Below are positions 21,923-30,563 of a stretch of DNA of 64,000 bases, in pieces (within the stretch, counting starts at the first letter, position 1; the number at the start of each line of letters is the position of its first letter). The notes under the pieces were generated by a model. That model was not told the origin of the DNA, ran no database searches, and saw only the letters and a list, made by a program, of their open reading frames with translations. The stretch is from Acidobacteriaceae bacterium KBS 146. Lineage in GTDB: Bacteria; Acidobacteriota; Terriglobia; Terriglobales; Acidobacteriaceae. The position numbers were made by a program, and so were the translations under genes. Location: contig JHVA01000001.1 of NCBI GenBank assembly GCA_000688615.1, positions 620,001-684,000 of the forward strand, read 5' to 3'.

Positions 21923-22093
21923 AGATATCTATAAGATCGCTGCCTTCCCGCTATCGATGAAAGAGATCTCTTCCATTATCGCCGTTGTGTATTCCTGCCT
22001 CCCCGTAGCAACCCTGTAAATGGCGTAAGAATCAGCTCGGGGCACCAGCATCCGGTGACGTCGCTGATAAACTGGAGTCGGTCAAGAGCAGGA

Positions 22094-22115
22094 GGCCCGG
22101 CCTACCGGCCGGGTC
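22094..22115. other. GC-rich hairpin upstream of the TPR gene
   Basis: The stem cccggcc (22096-22102) pairs with ggccggg (22107-22113) around a four-base loop, extended by two more pairs. It lies about 100 bases before the TPR start, followed by 'tctttgcc'. It could be an attenuator. There is no long T tract, so I do not call it a terminator. Confidence 0.4.
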
Positions 22116-22216
22116 TTTGCCGTTAACCGAAATCTTTGCCGGAAGACCAGAGTCCGGAGCTCAATCGTATGTTTCTTAGACTTTGCACAGTAAAGAGTTC
22201 AGGGGGAGCAAGCAGC

Positions 22217-23572
22217 GTGCACCATAAAAACCAATCTCGGCGAAGAACCGGCCGTCTCTTACTTCGCAGTGGAGCGCTCGCATTCGTCCTCCTTTCAGTT
22301 TCCTCTGGCTACGCCCAACTCCCTGCAGGAACCCGTGACGCTTCCTCACCATCTGAGGCCCAGCAGGACCCTCTGCGCTCTCAGGCTGCCGATGCCCTCG
22401 CAAAGCAGGACTACACCACCGCCGCCAAGCTCCTCACGACGCTGGCTGAGAAGAACCCCAAGGACCCGCAGATCCTCTACAACCTCGCCTCGGTCCAGGA
22501 CGCCCTCAACCAGCCTGCGGACGCCGAAGCCACCTACCGCCGCGCTATAGCCGCTGGCCCCAACCTTCTCGAGCCGCACCTCGCCCTCGGGCTTCTGCTC
22601 GCTCGCACCGGAAAGATCGCGGAAGCGCACGCCGAACTCGCCACGGCCTCTGTCATCCCCAGCGGAGACGCCGCTCTGCGTGCCCGCGCCTACCGCGCTC
22701 TGGCCCGGATCGATCAGGCTTCAAACTCAGGCGCTGCCAGCGAAGAGCTCCTGGCCGCCCTCAAGCTCTCCCCGGAGACACCGGACGACATTCTTTTGAC
22801 TGGGGAGCTGGCCGAGACCAATAACGACCCTGCCTCCGCAGAGGCCGCCTATCGTCGCCTGCTCACCGCCGATCCCAGCAACGCTCAGGCGACCGCCGCC
22901 CTCGTGCACCTGTTGCTGGCGCAAAAGAAGTCCGATCAGGCAGAATCTCTCCTCACTGCGGCCGTAGAGAAACATCCGGACGACCCAACCCTCAACTCCC
23001 AGCTCGCCAGCCTTTACGAGTCCCAAAACCAGCCCCAGAAGGCGCTGCCCATCGTCGAGAAGCTCCACGCGGCCCACCCCGAGGACGCCGCCGTCACCCG
23101 GCTGCTGGCCCGCCTCTATGTCCGCGACCGTCAGTTCGAGAAGGCGCTGCCTCTTTACGTTGCTCTCGTCTCCGCTTCCCCCCACGATCCAACCCTGCTC
23201 GACGACCAGGGGGACACCCTGATTCGCATGCGCCGTTCCGCCGAGGCCGAACCGCTGCTTCAGCGTGCGATCGCCGATCCGGAGGCCTTTCCTAATCCGG
23301 AGGCATACGGTGTGGCCGCCAGTCACCTCGCCTTTGCAGCCTCCAGTAACAACCATCCGGAGCTCGTGTTGCAAGCGCTCGAGCTTCGTGCTAAAGTGCT
23401 TCCACCTTCGACGTCGACGATATTTCTCGCGGCGACGGCGCACGACAAACTCCACCAGGTCAAAGAGGCATCTGACCTGTACAAACAGTTCCTCGCGGCA
23501 GCAAAGGGCCAGTTTCCAGACGAAGAATGGGAGGCAAAGCACCGGCTATCGGCCCTGGAACATATGAAGTAG
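22217..23572 (+). CDS. Exported tetratricopeptide-repeat protein
   Basis: The 451-residue protein has a long basic signal peptide (KNQSRRRTGRLLLRSGAL, then a hydrophobic core and cleavage near SSGYAQ). About ten TPR units follow, each with a pattern such as LYNLASVQDALNQPADAEATY. The first third holds the clearest repeats. I chose the GTG at 22217 because a GGGGGAG site lies eight bases before it and it gives a clean signal peptide. ATG 22169 would add 16 residues. It probably acts as a periplasmic or outer-membrane scaffold. Two more exported genes follow on the same strand. Confidence 0.8.
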   Translation: MHHKNQSRRRTGRLLLRSGALAFVLLSVSSGYAQLPAGTRDASSPSEAQQDPLRSQAADALAKQDYTTAAKLLTTLAEKNPKDPQILYNLASVQDALNQPADAEATYRRAIAAGPNLLEPHLALGLLLARTGKIAEAHAELATASVIPSGDAALRARAYRALARIDQASNSGAASEELLAALKLSPETPDDILLTGELAETNNDPASAEAAYRRLLTADPSNAQATAALVHLLLAQKKSDQAESLLTAAVEKHPDDPTLNSQLASLYESQNQPQKALPIVEKLHAAHPEDAAVTRLLARLYVRDRQFEKALPLYVALVSASPHDPTLLDDQGDTLIRMRRSAEAEPLLQRAIADPEAFPNPEAYGVAASHLAFAASSNNHPELVLQALELRAKVLPPSTSTIFLAATAHDKLHQVKEASDLYKQFLAAAKGQFPDEEWEAKHRLSALEHMK

Positions 23573-23654
23573 GCAGACGAGTAGTTACAACAATAAGGAC
23601 TGACGTCGACTCCATGGAATACTGAAGCCCGACGCCTCTAAAACGAGGTGGGTT

Positions 23655-24113
23655 ATGCGGTTCATCCTTCGGCTTTGTGCACTTTTTCTCTTTTTGGTTG
23701 TTATCTGTCTTCCCTCCCACGCAGCCGATAAGGTTGCCGTTCTCGACGAGCAGCAACTCCTCCAGCTTGAGCAGCGGGCTGAACAAGCCAATCCACGCGA
23801 TCAGTGTTTCCTCTACACCGAGCTCGTCTCCGCGATGACCGATCTCGCCGGTCAGCAGATGCGCAACGGCTATCCGGATCGCGCTGCCGCCACGCTCAAG
23901 AAGGTCACTAAATATGCGCAGCTGATTCAGAACAGTCTCACCCGCGATGCCAAACGGCTGAAGAATGCCGAAAAGCTCATGCACGATACGACGTTCCGGC
24001 TCAACCAGTATCTGCACAGTGCATCGTATGAAGACCAGCCAACCCTGCAGGCCACGCTGACCCAGCTCAATCAGGTTCAGACGCAGCTCCTCACGCAGGT
24101 CTTCAGCCACTGA
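23655..24113 (+). CDS. Hypothetical exported helical protein
   Basis: I do not recognise the family of this 152-residue protein. It has a clear signal peptide (MRFILRLCALFLFLVVICL, then SHAAD). The mature part is almost all helix and rich in Gln, Leu and Lys (for example QLLQLEQRAEQA and ATLTQLNQVQTQLL). It may form a helical bundle in the periplasm. The next gene, only 14 bases downstream, encodes another exported helical protein, so the two may work together. Confidence 0.65.
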   Translation: MRFILRLCALFLFLVVICLPSHAADKVAVLDEQQLLQLEQRAEQANPRDQCFLYTELVSAMTDLAGQQMRNGYPDRAAATLKKVTKYAQLIQNSLTRDAKRLKNAEKLMHDTTFRLNQYLHSASYEDQPTLQATLTQLNQVQTQLLTQVFSH

Positions 24114-24127
24114 AATCTTTCCCTACA

Positions 24128-24688
24128 ATGACTCGCATGCGACGTCTCGGCTCATGTCTCGCCCTCTTGTGGTTCGCCTCCGCTCTTCTTGTTCCTTCGG
24201 TTCACGCTCAACGGAATGAGGCCACTCTGTCAGAAGGTGAGATCGAACAGCTGCGCGATTCGGCCTATGTCGCCAACGACCGGGTGATGGTCTTCATCAA
24301 GCTCATCGATACGCGGATCAAGTTGATCGAGGACATGTACGCGAAACCCCGTCGACCGGGACGGGAGCAGGACACGCACGACCTCTTTGAGCAGTTCACC
24401 TCTCTGGCAAATGAGCTGAGCGACAATCTCGATGACTACAGTCAGCGTCATCGCGATATCCGGAAAGCCCTTCCCAAGCTGACGGAGGCGACGGAACACT
24501 GGGCTACTGCCATCAAGTCTCCTCCCGAAAACGACTCTTACAAGGTCTCCCGCAAAATTGCTCTCGAGTCTCTCGACGATCTTCGCCAGCAGACAAAAGA
24601 GATGGTTGAGGAGCAGAAGACCTGGTTTGCCGCCCATCCTCCGCCGAAGAAAGGTTCTCCGGATGAGGAAGGAATCGCGCCCCGCTGA
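24128..24688 (+). CDS. Hypothetical exported helical protein
   Basis: I do not recognise the family of this 186-residue protein. The signal peptide (RRLGSCLALLWFASALLV) ends near VHAQ. The mature protein is a charged helical segment with SEGEIEQLRDSAYVA, a run of Arg/Pro at about 74-80, and a Pro-rich C-terminus (HPPPKKGSPDEEG). The start is ATG 24128, with a second ATG nine bases later. It lies 14 bases after the previous exported gene and is probably co-transcribed with it. Confidence 0.65.
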   Translation: MTRMRRLGSCLALLWFASALLVPSVHAQRNEATLSEGEIEQLRDSAYVANDRVMVFIKLIDTRIKLIEDMYAKPRRPGREQDTHDLFEQFTSLANELSDNLDDYSQRHRDIRKALPKLTEATEHWATAIKSPPENDSYKVSRKIALESLDDLRQQTKEMVEEQKTWFAAHPPPKKGSPDEEGIAPR

Positions 24689-24771
24689 AATCACTCCATA
24701 CTCCACCTTCGGCAGACTGGCATCATTGGCATACCAGGCGATCCCGTCTTCGCTGCTACCCTAAGTAACGG

Positions 24772-25851
24772 ATGACAAAACAAATCTCGGACCTCATTCG
24801 TGTCGGCCTCATCGGCTATGGCTACGCCGGCAAGACCCTCCATGCTCCCCTTATCCGCGCAGTTCAGGGGATGGAGCTCTCGACCATCGGATCCAGCCGC
24901 CCCGACCGTGTCCTTGCCGATCTCCCAGGTGTCACCGTACTGCCGGCGATGGAGACGGCGACCCATCCCGATCTCGACCTGATCGTGATCGCAACACCAA
25001 ACGACAGTCACTTCCCTCTTGCAGCAGCCGCCATTAAGGCTGGCAAGCATGTCGTGGTTGATAAGCCCTTCACCCTCGACCTCGCTGAAGCCCGCGCGCT
25101 GGTCGCGCTCGCCCGCCAGCACAATCGTCTCCTGTCTGTCTTCCAGAACCGCCGCTGGGATAGTGAGGTCCTGGCCACCAAATCCGTCATTCAGTCAGGC
25201 GCCCTCGGGCAAATCACGCACTTCGAAGCCCACATGGACCGCTTCCGCCCGCTCATACGTCAGCGCTGGCGCGAAGACCCGGGCCCCGGCGCCGGTCTGT
25301 GGTTCGATCTCGGACCCCATCTTATCGATCTGACGCTGCACCTCTTCGGCCTGCCTGATGCCGTCCTCGCCAGCTTCGCTGCCCTTCGTCCCGGCGGCAG
25401 GACCGACGACTGGGCGCACGTGCAGCTCATCTATCCCCATATGCGTGCCATCCTCAACGCCACACTACTCTCCTCCGGCGGCATCCCCCGCATGCTGCTC
25501 CACGGCACTCGCGCCAGCTGGGCGAAGTACGGCATCGATCAACAGGAAAAGCAGCTCGTCGAAGGCATCATTCAACCGGGCACACCAGGCTTCGGCGACG
25601 ATCCTGATCCCGGCATCCTCTTCGACGGAGCCACCGGCACGCGGACCGAGATTCCCGCCCCTCCCGCCGACCAGATCGGCTATTACAACGGCGTGCGCGA
25701 CGCCATCTTTGGCCTCGCTCCACTGCCGGTCTCCCCCGAATCGGCCATCGCTGTCATGGCCGTTCTTGAAACCACATTTGCGTCGAGCGAACAGGGCCGG
25801 ATTCTTCCTCTTGCACTGACCGACGACGAACGCAGCGCCTGCAACGTCTGA
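24772..25851 (+). CDS. Gfo/Idh/MocA family oxidoreductase
   Basis: The 359-residue NAD(P)-dependent enzyme has a Rossmann N-terminus (VGLIGYGYAGKTLHAPLI), the VIATPNDSHFPLA segment, and the conserved EKP-like motif in the form VDKPFTLDL. The C-terminal half has the family's substrate and dimer fold (FQNRRWDSEV, GLWFDLGPHLIDL). The GYGYAGK start and the QNRRWD motif recall the YdgJ/YvaA (scyllo-inositol dehydrogenase-like) subgroup. Substrates are sugars or inositols. No sugar-transport genes are near. Confidence 0.88.
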   Translation: MTKQISDLIRVGLIGYGYAGKTLHAPLIRAVQGMELSTIGSSRPDRVLADLPGVTVLPAMETATHPDLDLIVIATPNDSHFPLAAAAIKAGKHVVVDKPFTLDLAEARALVALARQHNRLLSVFQNRRWDSEVLATKSVIQSGALGQITHFEAHMDRFRPLIRQRWREDPGPGAGLWFDLGPHLIDLTLHLFGLPDAVLASFAALRPGGRTDDWAHVQLIYPHMRAILNATLLSSGGIPRMLLHGTRASWAKYGIDQQEKQLVEGIIQPGTPGFGDDPDPGILFDGATGTRTEIPAPPADQIGYYNGVRDAIFGLAPLPVSPESAIAVMAVLETTFASSEQGRILPLALTDDERSACNV

Positions 25852-25884
25852 GTCGTAGCCTCGTCGCCGATCCGCTGCCTTTCC

Positions 25885-26442
25885 TCAGTCTCCGATCGCA
25901 CGAATCACTTTCGCCGGATTTCCTCCGACAAAAGTGTTCGGCGGAACGTCTTTGGTGACGACCGAACCTGCCGCGACGACCGAGTTCTCGCCTACGGTTA
26001 CGCCACCGATGATCGTCGCCCCGGCCGCGATCCACACGTTTCTTTCAATCACAATAGGCTTTGCGACGACAAAGGCGCGCCGCTGAGAGGGTTCGAGAGG
26101 ATGGCCCGACGTGATGATGCTCACGTTCGGCCCGATCATCACGTCGTCGGCAATATCGAGCCCGCCAAGGTCGTAAAAAGTGCAATTTTGATTAACGAAG
26201 ACATTGCGCCCGACCCTGATATCGGCCCCGCCGGTTGTGTAGAACGGTGGGATCAATACAAAGCTGTCGTCCACCTTCGTGCCGATGAGATCGCTGAACA
26301 AGGCTCGGACTTCGTCTGCATCGTTGAACGTCAAACGGTTGAGACGAGCGGTGATCGTCATAGCTCGTTGGACGCTCGCCAGCATGGCCGCTGACTCCGG
26401 CGTTCTTCTGGGAATGATCTTGGTGCGGTCGTCATTCGCCAT
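25885..26442 (-). CDS. Hexapeptide-repeat acetyltransferase (maltose/galactoside O-acetyltransferase type)
   Basis: The 185-residue protein has a left-handed beta-helix C-terminus with hexapeptide repeats (IRVGRNVFVNQNC, IADDVMIGPNVSI, VIERNVWIAAGATIIGGVTVG, ENSVVAAGSVV). It ends in the NPAKVIR motif typical of the Maa/LacA subgroup. The catalytic His is in TSGHPLE. It transfers an acetyl group from acetyl-CoA to a sugar hydroxyl in the cytoplasm. The 3' end converges on the Gfo/Idh gene with about 33 bases between. Confidence 0.9.
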   Translation of the reverse strand: MANDDRTKIIPRRTPESAAMLASVQRAMTITARLNRLTFNDADEVRALFSDLIGTKVDDSFVLIPPFYTTGGADIRVGRNVFVNQNCTFYDLGGLDIADDVMIGPNVSIITSGHPLEPSQRRAFVVAKPIVIERNVWIAAGATIIGGVTVGENSVVAAGSVVTKDVPPNTFVGGNPAKVIRAIGD

Positions 26443-26795
26443 TCATTATTTTTCCTCGAGGTGTGGTGAGCGTACGTTTCGGTGCATGAAGGCCGCGCCA
26501 GGACTTTCCGAATGAAACATAAAAGGAAGGGACCAGAATCCATTTGGAGCGGCAATTAAAAACCCACGAGCAACTGTTCCAGACTCTCAGATTCCGATTC
26601 CGGCGTTGTTGATGAGTTGGGTTCGAAGCAAAGCTCGAAGATAAGAGAAAAGCGCCATCAGACGAAGAGTGAGCGTAAGAGAAAGGTGTCATCCTGACCG
26701 TAGGCGCAGCCGAAGCCAAAGGATCTGCGGTCATTTGCCCGCCCACACCGCCTCGGCTTCCAACAAGTTGACCTCGATGTTAATCTGAACCTACC
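26443..26795. other. Intergenic region with a repeat and a possible gene relic
   Basis: About 350 bases between divergent genes. It holds a dispersed repeat at 26686-26731. On the minus strand at 26590-26616 there is a short stretch reading LINNAGIGI, which resembles the NNAG motif of short-chain dehydrogenases and ends in a stop. The remainder shows no credible gene, and open frames here are short. Confidence 0.4.
26686..26731. repeat. Dispersed repeat, TGTCATCCTGAGCGAAG family, copy 4
   Basis: A variant unit with GTGTCATCCTGACCGTAG at one end and CAAAGGATCTGCGGTC at the other. It lies about 65 bases before the end of the following promoter region. Confidence 0.7.
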
Positions 26796-27482
26796 GTGTT
26801 CTCCCCGCTTGTACCCATCTTTGAGGAGCAGTACCGCGCCCTTCGTCCGCGAGCGCCGATTCCTCCGTTCGACATCCGGTTCCGTCGCTTCACCTCGCTG
26901 AATACAACCATCCGGCTGCGCGAAGGCCGCCTGCACGTCCGGCTCTCCGATCTGCTCGAGCACGCGCCCGAGACCGTCCACCAGGCCATCGCACATATCC
27001 TTCTGGCCAAGCTTTATCGCAAGCCCATCGCCGCAGGACATGCCGACCGCTACCGCCGGCACGTCTCCTCCGAAGCAGTCTCGCGCCAGGCCGAACACAT
27101 CCGCCAGACCCGCGGGCGCAAGCGAATCCTCACTCCGGTAGGCCATCACTTCGACCTCAACGAAGTCTTCGACGCCCTGAACCTGCGCTTCTTCCATGGT
27201 TTGCTTGGCCGTCCCATCCTCACATGGAGCGCACATCACGCCCGGCGCATGCTCGGCCACTATGACGCTGCACACAACACCATCATGGTCAGCCGCGTCT
27301 TCGATCGGCCGGATACGCCCCGCTGCGCCATCGAATACCTGCTCTATCACGAGATGCTCCATCTCAAGCATCCCGTGCGGGTGAAGGGCGGACGTCGCTG
27401 CGTTCACTCCCGCGAGTTCCAGGCCGAAGAGCGTCTCTTCCCCCATCTCGAAGAGGCAAAGGCGTACCTGCGTCGCCTCTAA
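26796..27482 (+). CDS. SprT-like / M48-type zinc metalloprotease-fold protein
   Basis: The 228-residue protein starts at GTG 26796. The N-terminal half is basic and helical. The C-terminal half has the zinc-binding motif YHEMLHLKHP near residue 190, with a downstream acidic residue in EFQAEERLFP. The HExxH core fits the SprT-like or YgjP-like families. These proteins act on proteins bound to DNA or have unknown targets. There is no signal peptide, so it is cytoplasmic. It stands alone before aqpZ. Confidence 0.75.
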   Translation: MFSPLVPIFEEQYRALRPRAPIPPFDIRFRRFTSLNTTIRLREGRLHVRLSDLLEHAPETVHQAIAHILLAKLYRKPIAAGHADRYRRHVSSEAVSRQAEHIRQTRGRKRILTPVGHHFDLNEVFDALNLRFFHGLLGRPILTWSAHHARRMLGHYDAAHNTIMVSRVFDRPDTPRCAIEYLLYHEMLHLKHPVRVKGGRRCVHSREFQAEERLFPHLEEAKAYLRRL

Positions 27483-27649
27483 GTTCCTCCTCTTCAAGAA
27501 TTTCGACTGATTTTTTATAGGTTCGTGGTAGCATCCTCCCGTCACAATTCCTCTTCCGCAGGCACTCTGGAAAACCCACCACGATGCCTGATGCGGCCCC
27601 GTAACAGAATTTGGCAGCAAAAAATCTCTCTCTTCAGGGGTGTTTAACG

Positions 27650-28375
27650 ATGCCGATACATAAACGCGCAATCGCCGAGTTCTTTGGCACATTCTGGCTC
27701 GTCTTCGGAGGCTGCGGAAGCGCTGTCCTCGCCGCCGCCTTTCCCCAACTTGGCATTGGCTTCGCCGGTGTCGCTCTGGCCTTCGGACTCACCGTATTGA
27801 CCATGGCCTACGCGATCGGTCATATCTCCGGCTGTCATCTCAACCCAGCGGTCTCCATCGGTCTCGTGGTCGGCAAGCGCTTTCCTGCTTCCGAACTTTT
27901 GTCCTATATCATCGCGCAGGTTCTGGGAGCCATCGCCGCCTCAGGCGTTCTCTACGTCATCGCCAGCGGCAGGCCGGAGTTTTCCCTCGCAGGAGGCTTT
28001 GCCTCCAACGGCTACGGCGCTCACTCACCTGGTGGATATTCGCTGCTGGCAGGATTTGTTGCTGAAGTCGTCCTGACCGCATTCTTTCTTCTTGTCATCC
28101 TCGGGTCGACCGATCAGCGCGCCCCCAAGGGCTTCGCACCTATCGCCATCGGGCTCTGCCTGACGCTGATCCATCTCGTCGGCATTCCCGTTACCAACAC
28201 CTCTGTCAACCCGGCACGCTCTACAGGACCCGCCGTCTTCGTCGGAGGCTGGGCGCTCGCTCAGCTCTGGCTCTTCTGGGTAGCTCCCATCCTGGGCGCA
28301 ATCCTCGGAGGTCTCATCTCCAACCTCTTCTTCGCCGCGCCTCAACCCTCTGTGCGGGAAGAGCTCTCACGCTGA
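27650..28375 (+). CDS. aqpZ: Aquaporin Z-type water channel
   Basis: This 241-residue major intrinsic protein has six membrane helices and both NPA boxes (HLNPAVS and SVNPARS). The filter positions Phe (early helix), His (LIHLVGIP), Thr (VTNTS) and Arg (NPARS) match water-selective AqpZ rather than a glycerol facilitator. I chose the ATG at 27650, which is nine bases after AGGGG. The earlier in-frame start at 27611 would add 13 residues and lacks a good site. A terminator hairpin follows. Confidence 0.93.
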   Translation: MPIHKRAIAEFFGTFWLVFGGCGSAVLAAAFPQLGIGFAGVALAFGLTVLTMAYAIGHISGCHLNPAVSIGLVVGKRFPASELLSYIIAQVLGAIAASGVLYVIASGRPEFSLAGGFASNGYGAHSPGGYSLLAGFVAEVVLTAFFLLVILGSTDQRAPKGFAPIAIGLCLTLIHLVGIPVTNTSVNPARSTGPAVFVGGWALAQLWLFWVAPILGAILGGLISNLFFAAPQPSVREELSR

Positions 28376-28387
28376 TCTTCAAGAGCA

Positions 28388-28435
28388 AAAGGCCCGCAGA
28401 GAGTGGTCTCATCCCTCTCGCGGGCCTTTCTTTTT
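28388..28435 (+). terminator. Rho-independent terminator after aqpZ
   Basis: The stem aaaggcccgc-a-gagag (388-403) pairs with ctctcgcgggccttt (415-429) with one bulged A. It is followed by cttttt. It ends the aqpZ transcript and lies just before the 3' end of the convergent lgt gene. Confidence 0.85.
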
Positions 28436-28462
28436 CCACGGATGCCATCCTCGAATGGGCGG

Positions 28463-29320
28463 CTAGTCTCGCACTTCCACCATCTCGGAATCCCACTGCA
28501 CATTCTTCGCCCGCGCTACCATCACCAGCGCGGCTCCCGCCAGAATCGATCCCAGTGCCGCCACCTGCGCGTTGCTCATGCCCCAGTACAGCTTCGGGTT
28601 GATCCTCAGAAACTCCACCAGGAATCGGCCAACTCCGCTCAGCACCAGGTACTCGCCCGTAATCACGCTGACTGGAGGCCGGCTCTTGGCCCTGCGCCAA
28701 AGCCACCACGCCAGCGCCACCGAGTACAGCAGCTCGTACACCGGCGTCGGCTGCACCAGGTCTGTCGTCGGAACCAGTGCATCCGCGCGCATATGCACTC
28801 CCCATGGCAGCGTCGTCTTGATCCCGTAGTCGCCGTCTCCCGACAGCAGGCAGCCGATCCGGCCCACGCCATACCCGATGGCCGCAGCAGGAGCCGCGAG
28901 GTCCAGCATCCGCAAAGCCCCGATCGGCCTGGCCGGAACTCCTTCGATCGGGCGAAACCGCGCCGACCGGCCCATCCACATCAGCATCAGGATTCCCGCA
29001 ACCATCCCGCCGAACCAGGCAAATCCAGCCTGGAACCAATGCAGAAACCCGACCACCACATCCACGGGATGCCCCCATCCGGGAGCCGCAATCCGTGACA
29101 TCGACATGCGCAACGTCGCCGGATCCTGCAGCTCATGCCACAGCTTCGCGCCCGCTACACCTGCAATCACCACAAAGGCAACAACATTCAGCGCGTCGGC
29201 ATCAACACCGTTGCGCACAAAATTCTTGTGCAGCACAATCGTCGCAACCACCGCTGCCAGCCACAACAACAGCCCGAACGTACCCAGGTGCACCGGGCCA
29301 ATATCGATATACGGATACAT
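28463..29320 (-). CDS. lgt: Prolipoprotein diacylglyceryl transferase
   Basis: The 285-residue inner-membrane enzyme attaches diacylglycerol from phosphatidylglycerol to the lipobox Cys of prolipoproteins, the step before LspA. About seven membrane helices are visible. The Lgt signature appears as GYGVGRIGCLLSGDGDYG, and the family's conserved HPVD-like segment and C-terminal GRFLVEFLRIN are also present. It has the normal family length. It is divergent from hpt. LspA (9953) and several lipoprotein candidates in this window are possible partners. Confidence 0.94.
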   Translation of the reverse strand: MYPYIDIGPVHLGTFGLLLWLAAVVATIVLHKNFVRNGVDADALNVVAFVVIAGVAGAKLWHELQDPATLRMSMSRIAAPGWGHPVDVVVGFLHWFQAGFAWFGGMVAGILMLMWMGRSARFRPIEGVPARPIGALRMLDLAAPAAAIGYGVGRIGCLLSGDGDYGIKTTLPWGVHMRADALVPTTDLVQPTPVYELLYSVALAWWLWRRAKSRPPVSVITGEYLVLSGVGRFLVEFLRINPKLYWGMSNAQVAALGSILAGAALVMVARAKNVQWDSEMVEVRD

Positions 29321-29423
29321 AGTCCTCGCTTCTCTTTCAGTGTACCGTCCGGGCGCTCCCTAAGTGCCGCGAAACTCCGGCTAAGGCTTGGACTCCCGGC
29401 GCAGGTTCGCGTACCTTTTTCTT

Positions 29424-29999
29424 ATGCCCACCAGTACGACACCCGCACCTACCGCATTTTTTCCGGCCCCCGAGACCATGGAAGTCCTCCTCTCCCGAGA
29501 GCAGATCAAGGCACGCGTCCGCGAGATCGGCGCACAGATCTCTGCCGAATACGAAGGCCAATCCATCGTGCTCATCGGTGTTCTCAAGGGAGCAGCCATC
29601 TTCCTCGCTGACCTCGCCCGCGCCATCCAGGTCGACAACACCTTCGACTTCGTCGCCGTCTCCAGCTACGGCCGGGCCCGTGTCTCCTCCGGCGCCGTCA
29701 AGCTCATCAAGGACATCGACAATCCCATCGAAGGCAAGCACGTCATCCTGGTCGAAGACATCCTCGATACCGGCCTCACCCTCAGCTTCCTTCGCCAGAT
29801 GATGCTGCAGCACAAGCCCGCCTCGCTCAAGATCGCCACCTGCCTCGACAAGCCCGACCGCCGACTCGTCCCCATCGAGGCCGACTACGTCGCCTTCAAG
29901 ATCCCCAATCAGTTCGTCATCGGCTACGGCATGGACTACGCCGAACGTTACCGCGGCGTCGAAGACATTCGCCTCTTCCCCGAGGACGCCAGCCACTAG
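29424..29999 (+). CDS. hpt: Hypoxanthine phosphoribosyltransferase
   Basis: The 191-residue purine-salvage enzyme converts hypoxanthine and guanine with PRPP to IMP and GMP. The PRPP loop reads VILVEDILDTGLTL, and an early flexible-loop region (VAVSSYGRA) and the base-binding ADYVAFKIPNQFVIGYG are clear. I chose the ATG at 29424, but an in-frame ATG at 29478 would give a protein starting MEVLLSREQ, more like other family members. Neither start has a good ribosome binding site. It converges on the RidA gene with a dispersed repeat between them. Confidence 0.9.
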   Translation: MPTSTTPAPTAFFPAPETMEVLLSREQIKARVREIGAQISAEYEGQSIVLIGVLKGAAIFLADLARAIQVDNTFDFVAVSSYGRARVSSGAVKLIKDIDNPIEGKHVILVEDILDTGLTLSFLRQMMLQHKPASLKIATCLDKPDRRLVPIEADYVAFKIPNQFVIGYGMDYAERYRGVEDIRLFPEDASH

Positions 30000-30040
30000 A
30001 GAGGTATCCGTAGATACCGCAAAGATCGTCCATCACCAGA

Positions 30041-30086
30041 GTGTCATCCTGAGCGAAGGCGGAGCCGCAGTCGAAGCATCTGCTGT
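30041..30086. repeat. Dispersed repeat, TGTCATCCTGAGCGAAG family, copy 5
   Basis: A unit running from GTGTCATCCTGAGCGAAG to AGTCGAAGCATCTGCTGT lies between the convergent hpt and RidA genes. Confidence 0.75.
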
Positions 30087-30125
30087 CCTCCGCTCAGGGC
30101 CGCCCATATCATTCCAATTCGTCCC

Positions 30126-30563
30126 TTACACGTACGCCACCGCATCAATCTCCACCAGACTGTCGCGCGGAATAACCGCCGCCACCGTAGTCCGCGCGGG
30201 CGGCTCCTTCGCAAACCTCGCCGCAAAGATCTCGTTCATCGCCGCATAGTCACCGATGTCCTTAAGAAAGACCTGGATCTTGATCACCTTGTCCATCGAC
30301 GAGCCCGCATTCTTCAACTCCGCCTCGATCTGATCGAACGCATAGTTCACGCAGGACTTGATGTCCTTCGGATCGGGCGCGCTGTACGAGGCCTTTCCTG
30401 AGACATACAGCACATTCCCATAAGCAACCGCAGGTGAATACGGCGGCTTGGGAGTAGCATTCGGATTCGCAGAGAAGATCTTCTTCGTAGCCTTCGCTGC
30501 AGCATGAGCCATCGGAGCAAACAATGCAGCTCCGCTAAAAGCGGCAAACCAACGTCGCGTCAT
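30126..30563 (-). CDS. Exported RidA/YjgF-family protein
   Basis: The 145-residue protein has a RidA core (NATPKPPYSPAVAYGNVLYVSG, VNYAFDQIEAELKNAG, VFLKDIGDYAAMN, PARTTVAAV). RidA enzymes deaminate reactive enamines/imines, with a conserved Arg (PPARTT). Here a signal peptide precedes the fold (MTRRWFAAFSGAALF, ending near AHAA), so it should act in the periplasm, where most RidA proteins do not. The start ATG at 30563 has GAGG seven bases upstream; the earlier in-frame GTG lies on top of that site. The RR at residues 3-4 is compatible with Tat export but lacks a full twin-arginine motif. Confidence 0.82.
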   Translation of the reverse strand: MTRRWFAAFSGAALFAPMAHAAAKATKKIFSANPNATPKPPYSPAVAYGNVLYVSGKASYSAPDPKDIKSCVNYAFDQIEAELKNAGSSMDKVIKIQVFLKDIGDYAAMNEIFAARFAKEPPARTTVAAVIPRDSLVEIDAVAYV

